The translations under genes were made by a program, and so were the position numbers. This document shows positions 1-5,496 of a stretch of 6,095 nucleotides of DNA, piece by piece. Each line of letters starts with the position of its first letter. The first letter of the stretch is position 1. Source of the stretch: an uncultured beta proteobacterium (GTDB lineage: Bacteria > Pseudomonadota > Gammaproteobacteria > Burkholderiales > Burkholderiaceae); NCBI GenBank assembly GCA_903909925.1, contig CAIVXR010000002.1, positions 1-6,095 on the forward strand, given 5' to 3'. The notes under the pieces are model-generated. The model did no database searches. It was not told the DNA's origin and worked only from the letters and a program-made list of their open reading frames with translations.

Positions 1-390
1 CACATTGTCGGCCCCGAGCGTGCCAGTCGAATTGCTCCAGGTGCTTCTTTTAAAAAAGAAGGTGGGCGCTTTACTTATCACAGCGATTCCCCGATTTCCC
101 CAGTAAGCCCTTTGCGTTATATTTCTGAGGGTGTTGATCGTCTATGGCAAAAGCCCCCACGCAAAGTCTTGGGTCCGAACGAGCGCGTAACGGTGGATGA
201 CGCGATTCGTGCAGTGACTATTAATGCCGCTTATCAATTAATGTCTGACGATAAGATTGGTAGTCTTGAAGTGGGTAAGCAAGCTGACTTAGTGATCTTA
301 GATAAAAATCCTCGCAAGACAAGCCCCGAGCAAATTGCTAATATCAAGGTCAGAGAAACTTGGATTGATGGTAAAAAGCAAGTCTGGTAA
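1..390 (+). CDS. Amidohydrolase (YtcJ-like, amidohydrolase_3 type), C-terminal 129 codons, 5' end outside window
   Basis: The reading frame is open from base 1 to the TAA at 388-390, so this is the tail of a longer gene. A TTG at 112 could pass for a start, but the frame upstream of it is clearly coding and homologous-looking. Seen: a GPERASRIAPG segment (residues 4-14), then HSDSPISPVSPL (27-38), whose Asp29 fits the conserved metal-site/catalytic aspartate on the last strand of the amidohydrolase barrel. Next comes a helical TVDDAIRAVTINAAYQL stretch and IGSLEVGKQADLVILDKNP, the hallmark C-terminal return to the small beta-sandwich domain. The family hydrolyses amide or related C-N bonds in varied substrates; the substrate cannot be told from this fragment. 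YtcJ-like members are often around 550-600 residues and some are exported; the N-terminus is not visible. The gene is convergent with the HDAC-family gene, with 15 bases between their stop codons. Family call is firm, exact function unknown. Confidence 0.85.
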   Translation, partial: HIVGPERASRIAPGASFKKEGGRFTYHSDSPISPVSPLRYISEGVDRLWQKPPRKVLGPNERVTVDDAIRAVTINAAYQLMSDDKIGSLEVGKQADLVILDKNPRKTSPEQIANIKVRETWIDGKKQVW

Positions 391-405
391 TAGCTGGGTC
401 TTAAA

Positions 406-1305
406 TCAGCATTCTTGCTGAAAGTGCAAGGCAGTTTTGATGGTCTGGAAATGAATATCTACAGTAGATGCAATTTCCCTTCCATAGCCACCTGCCATCG
501 ATATCGCTACTGGCTGTCTATTATCTAAAGCGTACTGGAAAACCATTTCATCCCGCAGGCGCATTCCATCTTTGCTCATCTTGAGTCTGCCTAGACGATC
601 GCCTTCATGAGGATCTGCTCCTGCAAGATAAATGAGGTAATCTGCTTTAAAGCGGAAACTAAGATCATCTAGGCATTGCTCTAAGGAAGCTAAGTAGGTT
701 TGATCATTACATCCATCTGCTAACCCCAAATCCAGATCACTTTGCTCTTTCGTAAATGGGAAGTTATTTTCACCATGAATAGATAGCGTGAAAATTGAGG
801 AATCATTTTGCAAAATAGAAGCCGTACCGTTACCTTGATGAACATCTAAATCAATAATTGCAATCTTTAGCTTTGAATTGATTTCTTTTTGCAGTGTGCG
901 TGCGGCAATAGCTGAATCATTGAATACGCAAAAGCCACTACCCATCGCACGATAAGCATGATGGGTGCCTCCCGCTAAATTGACTGCAATACCTTCTTCA
1001 AGAGCACATTTTGCTGCAGCAACAGTCGCACCTGCTGAACGGCGAGAGCGCTCAACCATTTTTTCACTCCAAGGAAAGCCAATTTCTCTCTGCTCTTGAG
1101 GAGTGAGCTTTCCTTTAATGACGTTGCTAAGGTAGGTGGGGTCATGGGCATATAGTATTTGGGTATCACTTGCAGGCGGAGCTTCTACTAAATCGATGGC
1201 AGTAATAGTTTTTACAAGATCTCTTAAGCGAGAATATTTTTCCATCGGAAAGCGATGTCCCGCTGGTAGTGGCAATACAAAATGGTCTGTATAGAAGGCT
1301 TTCAC
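406..1305 (-). CDS. Histone deacetylase family protein (zinc amidohydrolase, arginase/deacetylase fold)
   Basis: This 299-residue protein is a single full-length bacterial HDAC-like domain, predicted cytoplasmic. All key active-site elements are visible: the His115-His116 pair in GGTHHA, the GSGFCVFND loop (122-130), Asp152/Asp154/His156 in DLDVHQGNGT (Asp154 and His156 as zinc ligands), Asp231 in AGADPHEGDRLG as the third zinc ligand, and Tyr274 in AGGYG as the transition-state tyrosine. It should therefore be an active zinc deacetylase. The N-terminus (VLPLPAGHRFPMEKY) and GSGFC loop resemble the branch of bacterial proteins related to class IV HDACs more than AcuC or acetylpolyamine amidohydrolases; this is judged by eye. 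Bacterial substrates may be acetyl-lysine proteins or small acetylated amines; none can be assigned. The start is GTG at 1303-1305, overlapping the DUF2237 stop as GTGA, which suggests translational coupling. The conserved N-terminal motif supports this start. A 6-bp hairpin at 406-421 covers its last codons. Confidence 0.93.
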   Translation of the reverse strand: MKAFYTDHFVLPLPAGHRFPMEKYSRLRDLVKTITAIDLVEAPPASDTQILYAHDPTYLSNVIKGKLTPQEQREIGFPWSEKMVERSRRSAGATVAAAKCALEEGIAVNLAGGTHHAYRAMGSGFCVFNDSAIAARTLQKEINSKLKIAIIDLDVHQGNGTASILQNDSSIFTLSIHGENNFPFTKEQSDLDLGLADGCNDQTYLASLEQCLDDLSFRFKADYLIYLAGADPHEGDRLGRLKMSKDGMRLRDEMVFQYALDNRQPVAISMAGGYGREIASTVDIHFQTIKTALHFQQEC

Positions 1306-1700
1306 TCTTCGCTTGAGTATTGACGCAAAATATCGAGAGGTACTGTTTTGAGGGCATTGATATGAGTACTCTCTAATTTGATTAAAGGTGCACAGTGCGC
1401 ATTAACGGCTTCTACCCAGCGAGAAATACAAAGACACCATTGATCCCCAGCAACTAGCCCTGGAAAGTGGTACTCTGGCCGCGGGGTAATGAGGTCATTT
1501 CCCTTTTCAAGACTAAATTGCAAAAATTCTTTTGTGACAACAGCACAAACTAAGTGACTACCAACATCTTCTGCGTTGGTTTTACAGCAGCCATCTCTAA
1601 AAAAGCCTGTGATTGGCTCAAAGGAGCAGGGGATTAGAGGTTCTCCAAATACGTTTAAGGCAACTTCCTTTTGCATAGCATCTTTCAATAGTGGTGTCAT
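1302..1700 (-). CDS. DUF2237 family protein
   Basis: A small (132-residue) cytoplasmic protein with the complete DUF2237 signature: LNVFGEPLIPCS (15-26), TGFFRDGCC (31-39), a VCAVVT strand (51-56), GNDLITPRPEY (67-77), FPGLVAGDQWCLC (79-91) and a C-terminal STHINALKTVPLDIL helix. The family has no established biochemical function that I know of. Conserved Cys38/Cys39 and Cys89/Cys91 invite a metal- or redox-related role, but that is speculation. It is the first gene of a two-gene minus-strand unit with the HDAC-family gene (4-base overlap). The start is uncertain: ATG at 1698-1700 has no clear Shine-Dalgarno, whereas ATG at 1674-1676 (protein starting MQKEVALNVFG, 124 residues) has a weak GAAAGA a few bases upstream. 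Only 38 bases separate the longer form from the divergent DCC1 gene, so its promoter probably overlaps that gene's 5' end. Confidence 0.88.
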   Translation of the reverse strand: MTPLLKDAMQKEVALNVFGEPLIPCSFEPITGFFRDGCCKTNAEDVGSHLVCAVVTKEFLQFSLEKGNDLITPRPEYHFPGLVAGDQWCLCISRWVEAVNAHCAPLIKLESTHINALKTVPLDILRQYSSEE

Positions 1701-1738
1701 CAGCCAGTTTATTGAATAAGGCTTAAACTTGCTTGGCT

Positions 1739-2149
1739 ATGAAAGCATTAGAAAAACTCACCCTCTTTTATGACGGCGCTTGCCCTTTATGCCAAGCCGA
1801 GATTCTGTTTCTATCCAGAAGAAACCAGGCAGGGTTATTAGATTTCGTGGATATTAATTCTGAGCGCTTTGATTCTGCCAAGATTGGCGTTTCTTGTGAG
1901 CAGGCCTTAGCGGCAATGTATGGACAGTATGACAATGGCGTTTTAATCCAGGGTGTTACTGTCTTTTCAGAAGCATATCGCAGGGCAGATCTTCCATTTT
2001 TAGCCTGGATATTCTCCAGAAACGCATTGCAATCTATCTGGCAGCTTGCTTACCGTTTCTTTGCTAAAAATCGACATGCCATTTCTAGAATATTAGGTCC
2101 CACAGCTCTGCGTTTAGTCAAGGCTACAGCCTCAAAAAGCGCATCATGA
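1739..2149 (+). CDS. DCC1-like thiol-disulfide oxidoreductase family protein (DUF393)
   Basis: A 136-residue protein with the DUF393 signature FYDGACPLC near the N-terminus (residues 10-18), giving a CxxC-like Cys15-Pro-Leu-Cys18 motif in a thioredoxin-like strand-turn-helix. It continues with FVDINSE and a C-terminal AKNRHAISRILG stretch matching the usual NR-x-x-(I/L)S ending. Family members are named putative thiol-disulfide oxidoreductases from this motif; substrates are largely unknown. There is no signal peptide, so it is probably cytoplasmic. The start is chosen at ATG 1739 (MKALEKLTLFYDG). An in-frame TTG at 1733 would add two residues and has TAAGG (1717-1721) 11 bases upstream, so it is a real alternative. 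Its stop overlaps the next gene's start as ATGA (2146-2149), implying a coupled operon with the chalcone-isomerase-like and DUF3833 genes. Confidence 0.9.
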   Translation: MKALEKLTLFYDGACPLCQAEILFLSRRNQAGLLDFVDINSERFDSAKIGVSCEQALAAMYGQYDNGVLIQGVTVFSEAYRRADLPFLAWIFSRNALQSIWQLAYRFFAKNRHAISRILGPTALRLVKATASKSAS

Positions 2150-2697
2150 GATTTCTCAAGATCCTTCTGACTTTTTATGCCTGCATCTCCTTACTGGTTT
2201 CTAATAGCTTTGCTCGAGATATCACTTATATGGATAGCGTATTAAATCCGGCACAACTTCAGGGTACTGGCAGACTCAATTGGTGGGGCTTTCATATTTA
2301 TGATGTGTCTTTTTATCGTGCTGGTAATTCATCTTCCCCTGATTTTGCTCTTGACATTCGTTATCAAAAATCTTTCTCAGGCATTTCTATTGCCAATCGA
2401 AGTGCTGAAGAGATGAAAAAAATGGGTGTACCCGACGCTCAGGTAGCAGCATGGGGAAAAGAGCTTGCTAGTATTATCCCCAATGTAGAGCCTGGTCAGA
2501 CTTTGACTGCTATCTATACACCAAAGCAAGGAACTATTTTTTATCATGATGGCAAACGTATCGCTCAAATTTCTGGCGCAGAATTTTCAAAAGCTTTCTT
2601 TGGTATTTGGCTTGACTCTAAAACGAGCATCCCAAAGTTACGTAATGAATTACTGGGTCAAGGTTGCCCACCACCACTTTTTACTGAGGCTTGCTAA
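2146..2697 (+). CDS. Exported chalcone isomerase-like protein (Chalcone_3/CHI-fold family)
   Basis: The 183-residue product has a Sec signal peptide: charged MRFLK, a hydrophobic core to about residue 19, and likely cleavage after SFA (residue 23). It is thus predicted periplasmic. Family features seen: LQGTGRLNWWGFHIYDVSFYR (38-58), the SGISIANRSAEEMKKMG segment (78-94), a pattern of PGQTLTAIYTPKQG (116-129), and the terminal FFGIWLDSKTSIPKLRNELLG block (151-171), typical of bacterial CHI-like proteins. These share the fold of plant chalcone isomerase but are not known to act on flavonoids; the fold also binds fatty acids in plant FAP proteins, so a lipid-related role is possible (inference). 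The mature chain has only two cysteines, Cys174 and the C-terminal Cys183, placed to form a disulfide. It overlaps the DCC1 gene by four bases, has no clear Shine-Dalgarno of its own, and directly abuts the DUF3833 gene. Confidence 0.9.
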   Translation: MRFLKILLTFYACISLLVSNSFARDITYMDSVLNPAQLQGTGRLNWWGFHIYDVSFYRAGNSSSPDFALDIRYQKSFSGISIANRSAEEMKKMGVPDAQVAAWGKELASIIPNVEPGQTLTAIYTPKQGTIFYHDGKRIAQISGAEFSKAFFGIWLDSKTSIPKLRNELLGQGCPPPLFTEAC

Positions 2698-3249
2698 ATG
2701 AATATCTCTCTCTTTCTGAAGTCTCTCGCCACCATGATTTGCGCGCTAGTTATGCTTGGGTGTTCGGGCCCCCAGGTTCAGCAGTATGCAAATGAGAAGC
2801 CTGTATTAGATTTGAGCGAATATTTTTCAGGAACGATTGATGCATACGGAATCTTTACGGATCGTAGTGGTGCAGTAAAGAAGCGATTTACAGTCCTCAT
2901 TAAAGCAGACTGGAAAGTAGTTGACGGCAAGAAGGTCGGCACTCTGGATGAGAGTTTTGATTATTCTGATGGGACTAAGCAAAAACGCATTTGGACTCTG
3001 ACTGAGCAATCTCCTGGAAAATATATTGGCAAGGCAGATGATGTTATCGGCGTTGCACAGGGTGATTTAGCGGGTAATGCGTTAAATTGGACCTATACCC
3101 TAGCTTTACCAGTAGATGGCACCGTTTACCACGTGCAATTTAATGACTGGATGTACCTTATTAACTCAAAGGTAATGCTTAATAAGGCCAAAATGAGCAA
3201 GTTTGGCATAGAGCTTGGAGAGGTTACCTTGAGCTTTTATAAGCGCTAA
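2698..3249 (+). CDS. DUF3833 family lipoprotein
   Basis: This 183-residue protein starts with a lipoprotein signal: a short N-region with Lys8, a hydrophobic core and a lipobox LG-Cys22 after VM (residues 18-22). Serine at +2 favours outer-membrane sorting by the usual Lol rule. The mature part is beta-rich and carries DUF3833 landmarks: YFSGTIDAYGIFTDRSG (42-58), DESFDYSDG (84-92) with RIWTL (97-101), a GKADDVIGVAQG block (111-122), and FNDWMYLI (148-155). No enzymatic function is established for the family; other proteobacteria carry it in clusters with a chalcone-isomerase-like protein, a cyclopropane-fatty-acid-synthase-like methyltransferase and an ECF sigma factor (general knowledge). 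Here the ATG at 2698 follows the previous stop with no gap (TAA then ATG), and GAGG at 2686-2689 inside the upstream gene serves as its Shine-Dalgarno, so expression is coupled. It is the last gene before a 94-base non-coding gap. Confidence 0.9.
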   Translation: MNISLFLKSLATMICALVMLGCSGPQVQQYANEKPVLDLSEYFSGTIDAYGIFTDRSGAVKKRFTVLIKADWKVVDGKKVGTLDESFDYSDGTKQKRIWTLTEQSPGKYIGKADDVIGVAQGDLAGNALNWTYTLALPVDGTVYHVQFNDWMYLINSKVMLNKAKMSKFGIELGEVTLSFYKR

Positions 3250-3268
3250 GCAGATACCTTAAATTTGT

Positions 3269-3285
3269 GTCACACTTTCTGTGAC
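3269..3285. repeat. Perfect 6-bp inverted repeat, candidate operator for sodC
   Basis: GTCACA (3269-3274), a 5-base spacer CTTTC, then TGTGAC (3280-3285) form an exact inverted repeat. A second overlapping pair, TCACAC (3270-3275) and GTGTGA (3286-3291), means the TGTGA-type half-site appears twice on one side. It sits about 60 bases before the sodC start, where a regulator could bind. The half-site resembles that of Crp/Fnr proteins, but the halves point the opposite way from the TGTGA-N6-TCACA Crp consensus. The regulator is unknown, and chance occurrence is possible. Confidence 0.4.
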
Positions 3286-3333
3286 GTGTGATGTAAAGGG
3301 GTCAAAGTACTCCTGGAAAACTTAAAAACTCAT

Positions 3334-3337
3334 GGAG
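3334..3337 (+). promoter_or_regulatory. Ribosome binding site that decides the sodC start
   Basis: GGAG lies six bases before ATG 3344. Two other in-frame ATGs (3332 and 3338) would place this motif inside the gene or right against the start, and neither has its own Shine-Dalgarno. This favours 3344 as the true start. Confidence 0.65.
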
Positions 3338-3343
3338 ATGAAT

Positions 3344-3877
3344 ATGAATGCAAAATTGAAGCAAGTTGCGATTGGCTTATCTGCAGCAGGACTATTTACT
3401 CTAGTTGCATGCCAATCGATGGAGCAGGGCACAGGCCAAAAGGCGAGCGCAAGCCTAGACTCTAGATCGGGTTCTAAGGCGAAGGGTGAAGTAGCTTTTA
3501 CCTGGCAAGGTAGCGATGTTTTAATTAATGGAAAGTTTTCTGGGCTTAAGCCAAATTCAGAGCAAGGCTTTCATGTTCATGAAAAAGGCGATTGTTCTGC
3601 ACCCGACGCTACTAGTGCTGGTGGCCACTTTAATCCAGAGACTAAAAATCATGGCATGCCAAATAGCGGCATGAACCACGCTGGCGATTTACCGAATATC
3701 AAGTCTGATGCGAATGGTAATGCAACTTATACAGCTACATTGCATGGTTTTGCTGTCAATACAGGCCCTACTGGAATTGTGGGCCGCTCAGTGGTAGTGC
3801 ATCGTGATCCTGATGACTATAAGTCTCAGCCGGCTGGTAATTCAGGTCCTCGAATTGCATGTGGCTTAATTAAGTAA
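3344..3877 (+). CDS. sodC: Superoxide dismutase [Cu-Zn], lipoprotein form
   Basis: The enzyme converts superoxide to hydrogen peroxide and oxygen outside the cytoplasm. From ATG 3344 it has 177 residues: basic N-region, hydrophobic core, and a lipobox LVA-Cys23, so it should be lipid-anchored; Gln at +2 suggests the outer membrane. Every catalytic residue is present: copper ligands His77, His79 (HVHEKGDC) and His153 (VVVH), bridging His95 (GGHFNP), zinc ligands His103, His112 and Asp115 (NHAGDLPN), the disulfide pair Cys84-Cys173, and active-site Arg170 (GPRIACG). An active enzyme is expected. A Ser/Gly/Lys-rich linker (about 30-47) joins the anchor to the domain. ATG 3332 gives a 181-residue version, but GGAG at 3334-3337 favours 3344. 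DUF2452 and the quinone oxidoreductase genes follow at 30- and 34-base gaps, probably in the same transcript. Confidence 0.95.
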   Translation: MNAKLKQVAIGLSAAGLFTLVACQSMEQGTGQKASASLDSRSGSKAKGEVAFTWQGSDVLINGKFSGLKPNSEQGFHVHEKGDCSAPDATSAGGHFNPETKNHGMPNSGMNHAGDLPNIKSDANGNATYTATLHGFAVNTGPTGIVGRSVVVHRDPDDYKSQPAGNSGPRIACGLIK

Positions 3878-3907
3878 ATTATCACTTTAGGGTACGCAGG
3901 GGTTTAG

Positions 3908-4342
3908 ATGAGAATAGAAGATACCGATCCAGCAAGGCATGCCGGTATTGAATATCCAATGGAAGTTGGAGCCCCTGTATTTGCTCCCATCAAAGTAGTT
4001 GAAGAAAAAGACAAGGCAGTAAATGTCGCGCGCCAAAATGCAAAGCAAGAGTACGAGCGCATCATGGAGCAAGCTGAGGTCCTGATGAAGCAGGCGCGTG
4101 CTCTACAGGCCAGGCTTGATGCTACCGAGATGGTGCATAGTGCGAAATTTAGTTTTAATCCAATTCATGGAAAAATTTATCATCTGTACTACGACAGCAG
4201 AAATGCCGTCAATGTACTGATTCAGAATGGCCCTCAAGACTGGAGTTGTGGTATTCCGGATACTTGGACTTATTCTATGGCGGTAAAGAAGTTAGGAGAC
4301 AGTACTTGGGCTGTGATTGAAGCAGACGCTCTTACTGTATGA
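3908..4342 (+). CDS. DUF2452 family protein
   Basis: A 144-residue, probably cytoplasmic protein with no signal peptide or membrane segment. It matches the DUF2452 layout: an N-terminal segment ending YPMEVGAPVFAPIK (16-29), a charged alpha-helical, likely coiled-coil region rich in Lys, Glu, Gln and Ala (about 32-72), then a beta-rich C-terminal part with FNPIHGKIYHLYYD (83-96), a DW at 111-112 where relatives have a P-x-x-W turn, and VKKLGDSTWAVIE (126-138). No function is known for the family to my knowledge. The ATG at 3908 has AGGGG (3898-3902) five bases upstream, a good Shine-Dalgarno. It follows sodC by 30 bases and precedes the quinone oxidoreductase by 34, so it is likely co-transcribed with both, which suggests but does not prove a link to oxidative stress. 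Confidence 0.82.
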   Translation: MRIEDTDPARHAGIEYPMEVGAPVFAPIKVVEEKDKAVNVARQNAKQEYERIMEQAEVLMKQARALQARLDATEMVHSAKFSFNPIHGKIYHLYYDSRNAVNVLIQNGPQDWSCGIPDTWTYSMAVKKLGDSTWAVIEADALTV

Positions 4343-4365
4343 TATTTTTTCTATTTAATAATTAA

Positions 4366-4370
4366 TAAGG
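4366..4370 (+). promoter_or_regulatory. Ribosome binding site for the GTG-started quinone oxidoreductase
   Basis: TAAGG sits six bases before GTG 4377. The reading frame has no nearby in-frame ATG, and the encoded MTKARVVSLS start suits the family, so this site supports the GTG. Confidence 0.6.
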
Positions 4371-4376
4371 TAAGCC

Positions 4377-5357
4377 GTGACAAAAGCTCGAGTAGTTAGT
4401 CTTTCTGAATTAGGCAGTGCTGATGTAATTAAGGTGATTGACAAAGAATTACCAGCACCAGGAAAAGGTGAAGTGCAACTTCGTCAGACCGCCATTGGTT
4501 TTAACTTCATAGATATCTATCAGCGCTCAGGTTATTACCCGCTTGACCTACCTACGGGCCTTGGCCATGAGGCTGTGGGTGTAGTTGAGGCTTTGGGTGA
4601 GGGTGTGACAGGTCTTAAAGTAGGTGATCGTGTGATGTATATGAATGCCGGTATCGGTGCATATGCAAGCGTACGCAACGTTGCTGCTGATAAGTTAGTA
4701 CCAGTGCCAAGTAATGTTTCTGATGAGGTTGCGGCAGCGGTATTCTTTAAGGCAATGACTGCGCAGTACCTTATTCAAAAAACCTATAAAGTAAAAGCGG
4801 GCGATATTGTTCTAGTGCATGCCGCCGCCGGCGGAGTTGGGCAAATTTTGGCTGGTTGGGCAAAAGCACTTGGCGCTTTTGTAGTCGGTAGTGTTGGTTC
4901 ACAAGCCAAAGTGGCTACAGCTAAAGAAGCGGGATGCGATGCAGTAATTGATTACTCTATGCCAAATTGGGTTGATGAATTTATGAAAGCAACTGGCGGT
5001 AAGAAGGCAAATGTGGTGTATGACTCTGTCGCTAAAACAACCTTCATGGGCTCATTAGACTGCGTCGCTCCCTTTGGAACATTGGCTTTGTTTGGCGCTT
5101 CTTCAGGCTCTGCCCCAGAAATTCAGCCTGAGATTTTAAATAAGAAGGGCTGTCTATTTTTAACAAGACCTTCTGTATTTCCTCATAACGCTACACCAGC
5201 ATTACTTCAAGAGAATGCAAAAGCAGTATTTGATGCGATTGCCAAGGGTTACGTCAAGGTCAAAACTGCCGCTACGTTTCCCTTGGAGCAAGCAGCTGAT
5301 GCCCATCGAGCAGCTGAAAGTAGAAAGGTCTCTGGCGCTATCGTCATGATTCCTTAG
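4377..5357 (+). CDS. NADPH:quinone oxidoreductase, zeta-crystallin type (MDR superfamily)
   Basis: At 326 residues the protein has the full length of this family (E. coli QorA is about the same). It reduces quinones, and in relatives other electrophilic carbonyls, with NADPH in the cytoplasm. Seen: N-terminal GroES-like domain with GFNFIDIYQRSGYYPLDLP (41-59), GLGHEAVGVVEALGEGV (61-77) and LKVGDRVMY (80-88); then the Rossmann domain with HAAAGGVGQ (148-156), the AAxGGVG dinucleotide-binding loop of zinc-free members, and the DYSMPNWVDEF region (192-202). The tail RKVSGAIVMIP is typical. The cysteine and histidine zinc ligands of alcohol dehydrogenases are absent, as expected. Closest to Qor by eye, though substrate is not certain. 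Starts at GTG with TAAGG six bases upstream. It is the last gene of the sodC unit and is followed after 20 bases by a strong terminator. Confidence 0.93.
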   Translation: MTKARVVSLSELGSADVIKVIDKELPAPGKGEVQLRQTAIGFNFIDIYQRSGYYPLDLPTGLGHEAVGVVEALGEGVTGLKVGDRVMYMNAGIGAYASVRNVAADKLVPVPSNVSDEVAAAVFFKAMTAQYLIQKTYKVKAGDIVLVHAAAGGVGQILAGWAKALGAFVVGSVGSQAKVATAKEAGCDAVIDYSMPNWVDEFMKATGGKKANVVYDSVAKTTFMGSLDCVAPFGTLALFGASSGSAPEIQPEILNKKGCLFLTRPSVFPHNATPALLQENAKAVFDAIAKGYVKVKTAATFPLEQAADAHRAAESRKVSGAIVMIP

Positions 5358-5377
5358 CACTTTAAAGCGCCCATCTC

Positions 5378-5403
5378 AAGCCCCGCCTTTGCGGGGCTTT
5401 TTT
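5378..5403 (+). terminator. Rho-independent terminator after the quinone oxidoreductase gene
   Basis: A perfect 9-bp, GC-rich stem, AAGCCCCGC (5378-5386) and GCGGGGCTT (5391-5399), closes a CTTT loop and runs straight into six T residues (5398-5403). It lies 20 bases after the TAG at 5355-5357 and should end the sodC unit. The opposite strand has AA at the 3' side but no long U-run, so it acts mainly on the plus strand. Confidence 0.93.
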
Positions 5404-5429
5404 ATAGGTAGTTTTGGTGCGATGCCATA

Positions 5430-5459
5430 TAGACCTACATTCTTATTTTGGGCTATAGT
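5430..5459 (+). promoter_or_regulatory. Possible sigma-70 promoter for the MBL-fold gene
   Basis: TAGACC (5430-5435, 4 of 6 to TTGACA) and TATAGT (5454-5459, 5 of 6 to TATAAT) are 18 bases apart in the 93-base gap between the terminator and the MBL gene. This would start transcription near 5466, about 30 bases before the ATG. Weak by sequence alone, but a promoter is needed here because the terminator isolates the gene. Confidence 0.4.
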
Positions 5460-5496
5460 TTCTCAATCAATATTAAAAGTAATTGGGAGACGGCAT

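Larger units (their letters stand above)
3250..3343. other. Non-coding gap ahead of sodC, with inverted repeat
   Basis: These 94 bases lie between DUF3833 and the chosen sodC start and are the longest gene-free stretch of the window apart from the one before the MBL gene. They hold an inverted repeat cluster at 3269-3291 and the sodC ribosome binding site at 3334-3337. No convincing sigma-70 -35/-10 pair is visible, and there is no U-run after the hairpin, so I see no intrinsic terminator for the upstream trio. Either the trio reads through into sodC, or sodC has its own promoter of a type I cannot recognise. Confidence 0.6.

Noticed and set aside
112..390. A stand-alone 92-residue protein starting at TTG 112
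   Set aside because: The frame is open and amidohydrolase-like back to base 1, including the HSD metal-site motif before 112.
406..421. Hairpin TCAGCA-TTCT-TGCTGA between the convergent amidohydrolase and HDAC genes
   Set aside because: The stem is only 6 bp and AT-containing, lies within the HDAC last codons, and has no U-run on either strand, so it is not a convincing bidirectional terminator.
975..1357. Extra minus-strand open frames within the HDAC and DUF2237 genes
   Set aside because: They overlap genes with full family motifs, have no recognisable domain and no ribosome binding site; they are shadows.
2146..2697. A true flavonoid chalcone isomerase
   Set aside because: Bacterial CHI-like exported proteins share the fold only; no flavonoid pathway genes are present.
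3270..3284. Crp/Fnr binding site
   Set aside because: The half-sites are in the reverse order (TCACA then TGTGA, with N5), unlike the TGTGA-N6-TCACA consensus.
3269..3285. Inverted repeat as an intrinsic terminator for the DUF3833 unit
   Set aside because: The stem is short and is followed by GTGTGATGTAAAG rather than a T-run.
4315..4343. Promoter for the quinone oxidoreductase (TTGAAG and TATGAT)
   Set aside because: The boxes lie inside the DUF2452 3' end with only 15 bases between them; too weak to list, and read-through from sodC is simpler.
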